Shown here one piece after another: positions 23,192 to 30,706 of a stretch of DNA of 40,217 bases. Position 1 is the first letter of the stretch; each line of letters opens with the position of its first letter. The translations under genes were made by a program, and so were the position numbers. Origin of the DNA: an uncultured Clostridia bacterium. GTDB lineage: Bacteria > Bacillota > Clostridia > Oscillospirales > Ruminococcaceae. The notes under the pieces were generated by a model. That model was not told the DNA's origin, did no database searches, and saw only the letters and a program-made list of their open reading frames with translations. The DNA lies in contig CAMCPM010000017.1 in the NCBI GenBank assembly GCA_945876755.1, positions 1 through 40,217 of the forward strand. Direction: 5' to 3'.

Positions 23192-25816
23192 ATGGCTAAA
23201 AAGTATTGTTATCTTTTCTCCGAAGGCAATGCTGACATGAGAGAGCTTCTCGGCGGTAAGGGCGCTAACCTTGCTGAAATGACCAATATCGGTCTCCCCG
23301 TTCCTCAGGGCTTCACAATTTCTACCGAGGCTTGTACACAGTACTACGAGGACGGCAGAAAGATCAACGATGAGATCTTTGCTGAGATCAACGAGTACAT
23401 CACTAAAATGGAAGGCGTTACAGGCAAGAAGTTCGGCGATAAGGAGAACCCTCTCCTCGTTTCCGTTCGTTCAGGCGCAAGAGCTTCCATGCCCGGTATG
23501 ATGGATACCATTCTTAACCTCGGTCTTAACGAAGACGTTGTTGAGGTTATGGCTGCTAAGTCCGGCAACCCCCGTTGGGCTTGGGACTGCTACAGAAGAT
23601 TTATTCAGATGTATTCCGACGTTGTTATGGAAGTCGGCAAGAAATACTTTGAGCAGCTCATCGATGAGATGAAGGAAAAGAAGGGCGTTAAGTTCGACGT
23701 TGACCTTACCGCTGACGACCTCAAGGAGCTTGCTAACCAGTTTAAGGCTGAGTACAAGTCCAAGATCGGTCAGGACTTCCCTTCCGATCCTAAGGAGCAG
23801 CTCATGGGTGCTGTTAAGGCTGTTTTCCGTTCATGGGACAACCCCCGTGCTAACGTTTACCGCCGTGACAACGATATCCCTTATTCCTGGGGTACTGCCG
23901 TTAACGTTCAGATGATGGCTTTCGGTAACATGGGTGATGACTGCGGTACAGGTGTTGCATTTACTCGTGACCCTGCTACAGGCGAAAAGAAGCTCATGGG
24001 CGAGTTCCTTGTAAACGCTCAGGGTGAGGACGTTGTTGCCGGCGTTCGTACTCCTATGCCTATCGCTCAGATGGCTGAAAAGTTCCCCGAAGCTTTCGCT
24101 CAGTTCCAGGACGTTTGCAAGACTCTTGAGAACCACTACCGCGATATGCAGGATATGGAATTTACTGTTGAAAACAAGAAGCTTTATATGCTCCAGACTC
24201 GTAACGGTAAGAGAACTGCTCAGGCTGCTCTCAAGATCGCTTGCGACCTCGTTGATGAGGGTATGAGAACAGAGCAGGAAGCTGTTGCTATGATCGACCC
24301 CAGAAACCTCGATACACTTCTTCACCCTCAGTTCGACGCTAAGGCTCTTAAGGCTGCTACTCCTGTCGGCAGAGGTCTTGGCGCTTCTCCCGGAGCTGCT
24401 TGCGGTAAGATCGTATTTACTGCTGATGACGCTGAGGCTTGGAAGGCAAAGGGCGAGAAGGTAGTTCTCGTTCGTCTTGAAACTTCTCCTGAAGATATCA
24501 CAGGTATGAAGGCTTCACAGGGTATCCTCACTGTTCGCGGCGGTATGACTTCTCACGCTGCTGTTGTTGCTCGTGGTATGGGTACTTGCTGCGTTTCCGG
24601 CTGCGGCGATATCAAGATGGATGAAGAAAACAAGAAGTTCGAGCTGGCTGGTAAGACCTACCACGAGGGCGACTGGATCTCCATCGACGGTTCTACAGGT
24701 AACATCTACGACGGTCAGATCCCCACTGTTGACGCTACTATTGCTGGCGAGTTCGGCAGAATCATGGCTTGGGCTGACAAGTTCAGAACTCTTAAGGTAA
24801 GAACAAATGCTGATACTCCGAGAGACGCTAAGAAGGCTCGTGAGCTGGGTGCTGAGGGTATCGGTCTTTGCCGTACAGAGCACATGTTCTTCGAGGCTGA
24901 CAGAATCGCTGCTTTCAGAGAGATGATCTGCTCCGATACTGTTGAAGAGAGAGAAGCTGCTCTTGCTAAGATCGAACCTATGCAGCAGGCTGACTTTGAG
25001 GCTCTTTATGAGGCTCTTGAGGGCAACCCTGTTACTATCCGTTTCCTGGATCCTCCTCTCCACGAATTCGTTCCTACAGAAGAGGCTGACATTGAGGCTC
25101 TTGCTAAGGCTCAGGGCAAGTCCGTTGAGACTATCAAGAACATCATTGCTTCCCTCCACGAGTTCAACCCGATGATGGGTCACCGCGGATGCCGTCTTGC
25201 TGTAACATACCCCGAGATCGCTAAGATGCAGACTAAGGCTGTTATCAAGGCTGCTATCAACGTTAAGAAGGCTCATCCCGACTGGACTATCGTTCCTGAG
25301 ATCATGATCCCGCTGGTTGGCGAGGTCAAGGAGCTCAAGTACGTTAAGAAGACTGTTGTTGAAACTGCTGACGCTGTTATCGCTGAAGCAGGCTCTGACC
25401 TCAAGTACGAGGTTGGTACTATGATCGAGATCCCTCGTGCTGCTCTTACTGCTGACGAGATCGCTAAGGAAGCTGACTTCTTCTGCTTCGGTACAAACGA
25501 CCTTACTCAGATGACCTTCGGCTTCTCCAGAGACGACGCAGGCAAGTTCCTTGACGCTTACTATGACGCTAAGATCTTTGAGAACGATCCGTTCGCTAAG
25601 CTCGACCAGACAGGCGTTGGCAAGCTCATGGAGATGGCTATCAAGCTCGGCAAGCCCGTTAATCCGAACCTCCACATCGGTATCTGCGGCGAGCACGGCG
25701 GCGATCCTACATCTGTTGAGTTCTGCCACAAGATCGGCCTCAACTATGTTTCCTGCTCACCTTTCCGTGTGCCTATCGCTCGTCTTGCTGCTGCTCAGGC
25801 AGCTATCAAGGACTAA
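23192..25816 (+). CDS. ppdK: Pyruvate, phosphate dikinase (3' end altered by element insertion)
   Basis: 874 residues; interconverts pyruvate + ATP + Pi and PEP + AMP + PPi, a glycolytic and gluconeogenic hub in many anaerobes. The N-terminal ATP-grasp region has SVRSGARASMPGMMDTILNLG. The phospho-histidine domain has GGMTSHAAVVARGMG (His455). The TIM-barrel PEP domain has GAEGIGLCRTEHMF, FGTNDLTQM and GICGEHGGDP (Cys near 832). Codon use is extremely biased (GCT, GTT, AAG, CTC/CTT), unlike its neighbours, as expected for a very highly expressed gene. The start follows GGAGG. The gene now ends AQAAIKD-stop inside the left attachment core. The right core at 35.5 kb, read in the ppdK frame, gives AQAAIKD-Asn-Ala-stop, probably the original end. 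Confidence 0.97.
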   Translation: MAKKYCYLFSEGNADMRELLGGKGANLAEMTNIGLPVPQGFTISTEACTQYYEDGRKINDEIFAEINEYITKMEGVTGKKFGDKENPLLVSVRSGARASMPGMMDTILNLGLNEDVVEVMAAKSGNPRWAWDCYRRFIQMYSDVVMEVGKKYFEQLIDEMKEKKGVKFDVDLTADDLKELANQFKAEYKSKIGQDFPSDPKEQLMGAVKAVFRSWDNPRANVYRRDNDIPYSWGTAVNVQMMAFGNMGDDCGTGVAFTRDPATGEKKLMGEFLVNAQGEDVVAGVRTPMPIAQMAEKFPEAFAQFQDVCKTLENHYRDMQDMEFTVENKKLYMLQTRNGKRTAQAALKIACDLVDEGMRTEQEAVAMIDPRNLDTLLHPQFDAKALKAATPVGRGLGASPGAACGKIVFTADDAEAWKAKGEKVVLVRLETSPEDITGMKASQGILTVRGGMTSHAAVVARGMGTCCVSGCGDIKMDEENKKFELAGKTYHEGDWISIDGSTGNIYDGQIPTVDATIAGEFGRIMAWADKFRTLKVRTNADTPRDAKKARELGAEGIGLCRTEHMFFEADRIAAFREMICSDTVEEREAALAKIEPMQQADFEALYEALEGNPVTIRFLDPPLHEFVPTEEADIEALAKAQGKSVETIKNIIASLHEFNPMMGHRGCRLAVTYPEIAKMQTKAVIKAAINVKKAHPDWTIVPEIMIPLVGEVKELKYVKKTVVETADAVIAEAGSDLKYEVGTMIEIPRAALTADEIAKEADFFCFGTNDLTQMTFGFSRDDAGKFLDAYYDAKIFENDPFAKLDQTGVGKLMEMAIKLGKPVNPNLHIGICGEHGGDPTSVEFCHKIGLNYVSCSPFRVPIARLAAAQAAIKD
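25791..25812 (+). other. attL: Left attachment site core (attL) at the 3' end of ppdK
   Basis: CTGCTCAGGC-A-GCTATCAAGGA. The same 22 bases with one mismatch (T for A) occur at 35474-35495, where the integrase gene ends. Everything in between has mobile-element gene content, so these are read as the two attachment cores of the serine integrase. Confidence 0.85.
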
Positions 25817-25965
25817 TAGGCGAAAATCTTTTCTCAGGTGAACTCCATTTATTTGATATGGACTTAACCTTTGAACAGGCAAAAGCCTACCGCAAAACCT
25901 GCGGTGCATACCTCAGACCCAATCAATGGGATAATATAACTGCTGAGGTATGGTTGGTTGTATGA
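25813..25965 (+). CDS. Stranded C-terminal tail of the integrase (continuous with int only in the circular form)
   Basis: Not a gene by itself here. Taking the phase of the integrase frame as it crosses the attachment core at 35474-35495 and continuing from the equivalent base at the left core, 50 sense codons follow (25813-25962) and then TGA (25963-25965). The encoded tail begins LIGENLFSGELHLFD and contains LTFEQAKAYRKT and YLRPNQW before ending EVWLVV; it looks like ordinary globular protein. A strong terminator starts nine bases later. An ATG at 25858 would give a free 35-residue peptide, but the only Shine-Dalgarno-like sequence is too far away. Reading this as the missing end of int is an inference from sequence continuity. 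Confidence 0.65.
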   Translation, partial: LIGENLFSGELHLFDMDLTFEQAKAYRKTCGAYLRPNQWDNITAEVWLVV

Positions 25966-25973
25966 ATAATACT

Positions 25974-26014
25974 AATCCCCTTACTTGTTGAAGGACAGGT
26001 AAGGGGATTTTTTT
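25974..26014 (+). terminator. Strong terminator at the left end of the element
   Basis: AATCCCCTTAC (25974-25984) pairs with GTAAGGGGATT (25999-26009), followed by a T-run. Now it would end ppdK transcription; in the circular form it would lie directly behind the extended integrase gene. Confidence 0.85.
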
Positions 26015-26035
26015 GTTTATATTCATTTATAATTA

Positions 26036-26082
26036 AAAGAGAGCCATTTCACATAACTAAGGTGAAATGCTCTCTAATTTTT
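26036..26082 (+). terminator. Second hairpin with flanking A- and T-tracts
   Basis: AGAGAGCCATTTCAC faces GTGAAATGCTCTCT (one bulged base) and is followed by AATTTTTTTC and preceded by AATTAAAA. It lies between the first terminator and the gene at 26106, so it could be a terminator working in both directions or an attenuator. Confidence 0.6.
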
Positions 26083-26105
26083 TTCTATTAAAAGGAGGAA
26101 CAGGC

Positions 26106-26363
26106 ATGAACACAAATGAACTGCTGAAAGAAATCTACGATAAGGTGATGTATTATGAGCCTGATATCCAAGAAGCCGAGAAAACTATCGGTGAAGATAT
26201 TCGTAATATGGTTAGCACACTTGAAAATCTGTCGAATGATACCGACAGGGAGCGGATATGCGATATGCTTTATTACGTACAGCATTCATCAATGCGTGAA
26301 GGTTACATACTCGGTGCCGCTCATACTCTTCGGCTGATAGCAGAAATTTTGTCAGGATTTTAA
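26106..26363 (+). CDS. Small helical protein of unknown function
   Basis: 85 residues from the ATG of MNTNELLKEIYDK, six bases after AAAGGAGG; the frame continues upstream but without a ribosome binding site. The sequence is charged, predicted mostly helical and soluble, with no cysteine cluster or membrane segment (EAEKTIGEDIRNMVSTLENL; later YVQHSSMREGYILGAAHTLR). It converges with the XRE regulator and their 3' ends overlap by 12 bases. I do not recognise a family. Confidence 0.7.
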   Translation: MNTNELLKEIYDKVMYYEPDIQEAEKTIGEDIRNMVSTLENLSNDTDRERICDMLYYVQHSSMREGYILGAAHTLRLIAEILSGF

Positions 26364-26678
26364 TATTTCAATAATTTGCAATATCTTTTCCTTTTTGTTG
26401 TCATCGAGGTCACTGACCGCCCTTAATATTGCATTGTCAAGAGCTAATGCGGAATTATCGTATTGGTCGGACAGAAGGAAGTCAATGCTTGTATTGAGGG
26501 CGTTGGTGATAGCAAGGAGTACATTCAGAGATACTTTGGTATGATTATTCTCAATGTTGGAAATATGCGTCACATTACAATTTACCATTTCCGCAAGAGC
26601 TTCCTGTGTAAGCCGCCTGTCTAAACGTATCTGCTTTATCCTTGCACCTAATTTTCCATAGTCGATTTCCGCTGTCAT
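26352..26678 (-). CDS. XRE-family transcriptional regulator
   Basis: 108 residues from the ATG of MTAEIDYGKLG, after GAGGTG; a GTG nine bases upstream is in frame but overlaps that site. The N-terminal helix-turn-helix is LGARIKQIRLDRRLTQEALAEMVNCNVTHISNIEN split as helices around residues 7-60, followed by HTKVSLNVLLAITNALNTSIDFLL. The C-terminal part (SDLDDNKKEKILQIIEIL) is a short helical, probably dimerising tail. It is the only minus-strand gene of the element and is transcribed divergently from the DUF697-like gene, so it probably represses that intergenic region and the element's cargo or life-cycle genes. Confidence 0.93.
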   Translation of the reverse strand: MTAEIDYGKLGARIKQIRLDRRLTQEALAEMVNCNVTHISNIENNHTKVSLNVLLAITNALNTSIDFLLSDQYDNSALALDNAILRAVSDLDDNKKEKILQIIEILKS

Positions 26679-26719
26679 TCGCAACACCTCACTTTGCCTG
26701 TATGAATACTTTTAATTTA

Positions 26720-26772
26720 ATTATAATAGTTTACAAAATATTATTGAATATACTGTATAAATATATTATACT
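26720..26772. promoter_or_regulatory. Divergent promoters between the XRE regulator and the cargo operon
   Basis: Plus strand: TTGAAT (26744-26749) and TATACT (26767-26772), 17 bases apart, ahead of the gene at 26811. Minus strand: TATAAT (complement of 26720-26725) with TTCAAT 17 bases upstream, ahead of the regulator. The two promoters overlap, suiting control by one repressor. Confidence 0.65.
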
Positions 26773-26810
26773 TATATAAACAAAGTTATTCTGCAACAGG
26801 AGGACATACC

Positions 26811-27371
26811 ATGAGAAATGAAGAGTTGGCAAAAAAGGCTTATGAAATAATCAATGAAACAGCAAGCTCAAACATTGTAATACAAGGATTATCGGGTGTT
26901 TTTGGATTCCCGTTTACTATAATGGCTGACGGAGCGGTAATCTTCACCCATTACGGCGATATGCTTAATAGATTACGCAGTCTGTACGGACGAACACCTG
27001 TTAGTGAAGAAGTTCTGATTCCTATTATTAAGGGTATATCAAGCGAAATATTGTTTGATGTTGTAGCGGATAAGTTTCTGGGAAATGTCCCCATTGTGGG
27101 AATATACTTTAACATGATATGTGCTAAAACAATGACATGGCGGCTTGGAATCCTCTTTACAATGCTTTCCGCAAGAGGTGAAGATATGGGCGAAAAATCT
27201 GTTGCCGATACAACAAAGCTGATTCGTCTTGTTTTCCCTCAGAGCGATACATTCAAATTTCAGCAGCCTTCATATGCGACTTTCTTAAAGCTCGTGAACA
27301 GTATCAGTGATAATTCTATGGAACAGTTCGACAAAAAGATTACAAAGGCTCTTTCTGCTTTTGATGATTAA
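26811..27371 (+). CDS. DUF697/EcsC-like hydrophobic protein
   Basis: 186 residues, start ATG after ACAGGAGGACA. The segment GFPFTIMADGAVIFTHYGDMLNRLRSLYGR followed by two amphipathic, glycine-containing helices (KGISSEILFDVVADKFLGNVPIVGIYFNMICAKTMTWRLG split across about 75-115) has the layout of DUF697 domains often attached to membrane-associated GTPases. No GTPase motif is present, so this is the stand-alone form. It leads an operon with the two zinc-ribbon membrane proteins. The function is unknown; the family assignment is by resemblance and uncertain. Confidence 0.55.
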   Translation: MRNEELAKKAYEIINETASSNIVIQGLSGVFGFPFTIMADGAVIFTHYGDMLNRLRSLYGRTPVSEEVLIPIIKGISSEILFDVVADKFLGNVPIVGIYFNMICAKTMTWRLGILFTMLSARGEDMGEKSVADTTKLIRLVFPQSDTFKFQQPSYATFLKLVNSISDNSMEQFDKKITKALSAFDD

Positions 27372-27434
27372 AAGCTATTGTTTGTGTGTATGTCTGGCTG
27401 GCTGTTGTTTGGCTAAAAAAGGAAGGCGAAATAT

Positions 27435-28013
27435 ATGTATTGTACTAATTGCGGAAAAAAGATTCCGGATAATGTTAGGGTATGCACAAGCTGTAAAACC
27501 TATATAGAAAACGGAATAAAATTTTGTAAACACTGCGGTCATGAAACACCTGCCACAGGAGAATTTTGTCGATATTGCGGCGGCAAACTAAGCATAGCAG
27601 CAATAACGGCAATAAGAAATGAAGAAATTGCTGAAATAGAAAAAGCAAGAAAAAAAAATAAACAAGCCTGGAAGCTTACAAAAACACTTGCATTGACAGG
27701 CTTATTTCTTACGATTGGTCTTATTCTTTTTGTAGCATTTAGACCAGCTCCTGATGGAATACCCGAACTCGAAGATGTAATGAAGAGAGCTGGACCCAAT
27801 ATTTCCCCCAATGCATATGTACATGACCTTAGTCCATACACCACTCACGCATCTCAGGAAGTTCTTGATTATTGGAGCTTAAACAGAAAAATGCTTAGTG
27901 GGTCTGTGGTGTCGTTTTTTAGTTCAATAATATTGTTTATATTCTCAGCTGTCTATAAATGGGGATATAATTATGAATCCAAAAAAATTTCTAAATATAA
28001 AGGAGACGATTAA
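27435..28013 (+). CDS. Double zinc-ribbon membrane protein
   Basis: 192 residues, start ATG after AAAAGGAAGG. Two zinc ribbons lie at the N-terminus: MYCTNCGKK...VCTSC (residues 1-20) and KFCKHCG...EFCRYCGGK (about 33-53). Then come a basic linker (EKARKKNKQAWK), a transmembrane helix (about 91-112), an outer segment rich in proline, and a second transmembrane helix (about 153-176). The zinc ribbons would face the cytoplasm with KKISKYKGDD. Its stop codon TAA is directly followed by the ATG of the next gene, so the two are translationally coupled. Function unknown. Confidence 0.8.
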   Translation: MYCTNCGKKIPDNVRVCTSCKTYIENGIKFCKHCGHETPATGEFCRYCGGKLSIAAITAIRNEEIAEIEKARKKNKQAWKLTKTLALTGLFLTIGLILFVAFRPAPDGIPELEDVMKRAGPNISPNAYVHDLSPYTTHASQEVLDYWSLNRKMLSGSVVSFFSSIILFIFSAVYKWGYNYESKKISKYKGDD

Positions 28014-28427
28014 ATGTATTGCAGAACTTGTGGTAATAAGATGAATGACAACGCAGAGATATGTGTCAAATGCGGTGTAAAAAGGAATGTCGGAAATGCG
28101 TTTTGTCAGGTATGTGGAGCAAAAACTACTGCTTCAATGACTAATTGCGGCAGATGCGGAGCAAAACTATTATCTGCATTATCCACGGTACAAGTAAAGG
28201 AAAAAGCGGTTACAGCTGTATCAAAAACCAAGAGAGTAATTGGTAAAATTGCATTATTTATCGGAATATGCGCATTTATAGGTGCGGCAGGCTGTGCTCT
28301 TTTTGCAAACTTTTTTATGAATCCAAATTCATATTCACAGTTTAGTATGTATGAAAGTGCAGGAGCACTTTCTTCAACAGGAGCGATACTTGTAATAATA
28401 GGTCGTTTCCTGAAAAAGAAATCTTAA
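28014..28427 (+). CDS. Second zinc-ribbon membrane protein, paired with the preceding gene
   Basis: 137 residues; the ATG abuts the previous stop (TAAATG). The N-terminus is MYCRTCGNK...ICVKCG (1-22) and FCQVCG...NCGRCGAK (about 31-50), the same double-ribbon plan as its neighbour but with a different linker. Two transmembrane segments follow: ALFIGICAFIGAAGCALF (about 80-100) and GALSSTGAILVIIGRFL (about 115-133). Being adjacent, coupled and alike in architecture, the pair may have arisen by duplication and may form a complex. Function unknown. Confidence 0.8.
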   Translation: MYCRTCGNKMNDNAEICVKCGVKRNVGNAFCQVCGAKTTASMTNCGRCGAKLLSALSTVQVKEKAVTAVSKTKRVIGKIALFIGICAFIGAAGCALFANFFMNPNSYSQFSMYESAGALSSTGAILVIIGRFLKKKS

Positions 28428-28666
28428 CATGTAAAGTGTATATAGCCGCCGTATATATGAAAAATTCATCTATATTTTCCGAGCGGTTCCTACTTTATTC
28501 ATTTAAATGATTCTTTAGTTCGGAACCCCACCCCCTTTACAATAGAATACCCCTGAAAAATGAGGACATGGAGAGAAATCTCTGTGTCCTTTTTTATTTG
28601 ACCTGAGCAAGTCGTTAAACTGCTCTGTTTTTGTACCCAAATATCAACGAAAGGAAGATGAATGCA
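28428..28666 (+). terminator. Operon-end region with two hairpins
   Basis: GGTTCC (28485-28490) faces GGAACC (28522-28527) around the palindrome CATTTAAATG. A second, stronger hairpin, AGGACATGGAGA (28563-28574) / TCTCTGTGTCCT (28579-28590), is followed by six T residues and is a convincing terminator for the zinc-ribbon operon. Confidence 0.7.
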
Positions 28667-28846
28667 ATGAACATCTGCAAGTATGACGGTGTAACTCTAA
28701 CACCCGAAATGCCGAGCTGTTGTCGGTGCTGCCCTCTGTATCTTGAAGCCTGTATGCCTGTAATATGGAACGGGTATCTGTGCGGAGCGGAGTGCGACAT
28801 CAATTACTGTGAATACTGCCCGTATTTTGATGAATGCGGAGCGTAA
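28667..28846 (+). CDS. Cysteine-rich microprotein
   Basis: 59 residues from the ATG of MNICKYDGV, nine bases after AAGGAAG; another ATG nine bases upstream is too close to that site. Eleven cysteines occur in 59 residues, in clusters CCRCC, CMPV, CGAEC and CEYCPYFDEC, which suggests a zinc- or iron-sulfur-binding fold. It is 26 bases upstream of the ArdC-like gene and probably in the same operon. Small cysteine-rich proteins of this kind are common in firmicute mobile elements but I cannot assign a function. Confidence 0.65.
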   Translation: MNICKYDGVTLTPEMPSCCRCCPLYLEACMPVIWNGYLCGAECDINYCEYCPYFDECGA

Positions 28847-28872
28847 TCAATAAATATTATGGAGGTATCATT

Positions 28873-29751
28873 ATGAACAACAATCAGGAAAAGGTTCAGT
28901 CTGCCCTTGAAAAAATCGAGAAAGGACTGGCAAACATCAACACAAATGAGGACTGGCTCAACTTCCTCAGCTTTCAGAGCAGGTTCTACAACTACTCATT
29001 CGGAAACGTGCTGTTAATCCTTATGCAGAAGCCGAACGCTTCATACGTTAAAGGCTTTCGGGCATGGAATGAGTTAGGAAGATATGTCAAGAAAGGAAGC
29101 AAGGGAATAGCAATCCTCGCTCCCTGCACACGAAAGATTGAGGTGTTTAAGGAGACCGACAAAAAAGTATTTCAGGATAAGGAAGGAGAAAAGGAAATTA
29201 AAACTATCCTCACAGGTTTCCGTATCGCTTATGTGTATGATATATCCGATACGGACGGTTCTGATGAACAGCTCCCTGTGCTTGTCAAAGGATTATCGGG
29301 TAACGGAGAGCAGGAAAAGGCAATATACGAGACTATTTATACATTCATATCGAAAGAGCATACCATAAGAGAGGTCACAGGAACGGCAGAAAAGGGCAGC
29401 TATAATCTTGAAACAAAGGTAATCTCTATACGCAGCGACCTTGAATATCTGCAAAAAATCAAGACGCTTCTTCATGAATATGCACATCTTATCGACTTTC
29501 AGATGCACCCCGAAGAAGATATATCACGTAACCGCAGAGAGCTTATTGCAGAATCAACAGCTTATGTTGTCAGTTCATATTTCGGACTTGACACAAGCCG
29601 TTACAGCATGGGGTATATCCGCAGCTGGCTCAAAGATGATAACGAGCTGAAAGAAATAGCTGAAACCGTTCAGAAAATCTCAAATACAATTATCACTAAT
29701 ATGGCAGGACTTGAAAATCCTGCCTTTATTATTTCTAAGGAGGAAAAATAA
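28873..29751 (+). CDS. ArdC-like antirestriction protein (ssDNA-binding domain plus zinc metallopeptidase)
   Basis: 292 residues from the ATG of MNNNQEKVQ, after GGAGG. The N-terminal half has the DUF1738/ArdC layout (LNFLSFQSRFYNYSFGNVLL, RAWNELGRYVKKGSKGIAIL), known to bind single-stranded DNA. The C-terminal half has a zincin motif HEYAH (in LLHEYAHLIDF, about 207) with a downstream glutamate in ELIAESTAYVV. ArdC proteins protect incoming single-stranded DNA from host restriction after transfer. Its presence argues that this element moves between cells as ssDNA, by conjugation or mobilisation. The next gene starts two bases after the stop. Confidence 0.85.
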   Translation: MNNNQEKVQSALEKIEKGLANINTNEDWLNFLSFQSRFYNYSFGNVLLILMQKPNASYVKGFRAWNELGRYVKKGSKGIAILAPCTRKIEVFKETDKKVFQDKEGEKEIKTILTGFRIAYVYDISDTDGSDEQLPVLVKGLSGNGEQEKAIYETIYTFISKEHTIREVTGTAEKGSYNLETKVISIRSDLEYLQKIKTLLHEYAHLIDFQMHPEEDISRNRRELIAESTAYVVSSYFGLDTSRYSMGYIRSWLKDDNELKEIAETVQKISNTIITNMAGLENPAFIISKEEK

Positions 29752-29752
29752 T

Positions 29753-30688
29753 ATGAACGCAAACATTCTTATTGAAACAGAAGGACTTACAAAGGAACAA
29801 TGGCTCTCTTACCGCAAACAAGGAATCGGGGGTTCTGATGTAAGTTCGATTATCGGTATCAATCGTTGGAAATCCGAGTATGAATTATGGCTTGAAAAGA
29901 CATCTCCCGACATAACAGAAACAGAATGTAATGAAGCTATGGAATGGGGAACGCTGCTTGAACCTGTTATCCGTAATCATTTTTCGGAGATTACGGGAAA
30001 GCCTGTCATTGAGGTCAAAGCCATATTACAACACCCCGAATATCCGTTTATGCTTGCAGATTTGGACGGAATTACCACTGATAATGAAGGTAATCCTGCC
30101 GTTCTTGAAATAAAGACCGCAAGTGAATATAAACGCAGCGAGTGGGAAAATGCTGTACCTGCATATTATGAAACACAGGTGCAGCATTATCTTTTTGTCA
30201 CAGGATTATCAACAGCATATATAGCTGTCCTTATCGGAGGAAATTCATTTAAGTTATTTGAGGTAAAAGCAGATGCACATATTCAAGAAATGCTTGTAAC
30301 ACTTGAATCTGAGTTCTGGAATAAAGTGCAGACACTTACCGCTCCCGATATTGACGGTTCGGACACAGTTAAAAATATGCTTGATGAAAAATATAAAGGC
30401 GGTGATAACGAAACGCTGAATATGTCCGAAGATGATATAACATTCATCAATCAATATCTTGCCGCCTGTGCGGAAGAAGATAATGCAAAGGCAAAGAAGC
30501 AGTATGCGGCTAACCATATCAAAGAGATTTTAGGCAACCATAATAAAGCTGTCTGCAAGGGTCATACAGTTACATGGAAATCTGTCAGCACAGAACGTTT
30601 TGACAGCAAAGCCTTAAAAGAATCAGACCCCGATACATACGATAAATACACAAAGGTCAGCGTATCACGCAGACTTACAATAAAATAA
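29753..30688 (+). CDS. YqaJ-family (lambda Exo-like) exonuclease
   Basis: 311 residues from the ATG of MNANILIETEG after AAGGAGG; the upstream extension of the frame overlaps ArdC and is not used. PD-(D/E)XK features are in order: GIGGSDVSSIIGINRWKS (about 22-39), WGTLLEPVIRNHF, MLADLDGI (catalytic Asp) and VLEIKTAS (Glu-x-Lys), then YYETQVQHYLFVTG. These enzymes resect one strand of duplex DNA. It pairs with the annealing protein gene 18 bases downstream: an exonuclease-annealase recombination module. Confidence 0.92.
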   Translation: MNANILIETEGLTKEQWLSYRKQGIGGSDVSSIIGINRWKSEYELWLEKTSPDITETECNEAMEWGTLLEPVIRNHFSEITGKPVIEVKAILQHPEYPFMLADLDGITTDNEGNPAVLEIKTASEYKRSEWENAVPAYYETQVQHYLFVTGLSTAYIAVLIGGNSFKLFEVKADAHIQEMLVTLESEFWNKVQTLTAPDIDGSDTVKNMLDEKYKGGDNETLNMSEDDITFINQYLAACAEEDNAKAKKQYAANHIKEILGNHNKAVCKGHTVTWKSVSTERFDSKALKESDPDTYDKYTKVSVSRRLTIK

Positions 30689-30706
30689 TTCAAGGAGGAA
30701 AAAGTC

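Noticed and set aside
24515-25729. 404-residue open frame on the strand opposite ppdK
   Set aside because: Shadow frame produced by the extreme GCT/GTT/AAG codon bias of ppdK; low-complexity Ser/Leu/Val composition, no ribosome binding site, and ppdK itself is unambiguous.
25858-25965. Free-standing 35-residue gene starting at ATG 25858
   Set aside because: The nearest AGGTGA is about 17 bases away, too far. The frame is open upstream in exactly the integrase phase, so the tail interpretation is preferred.
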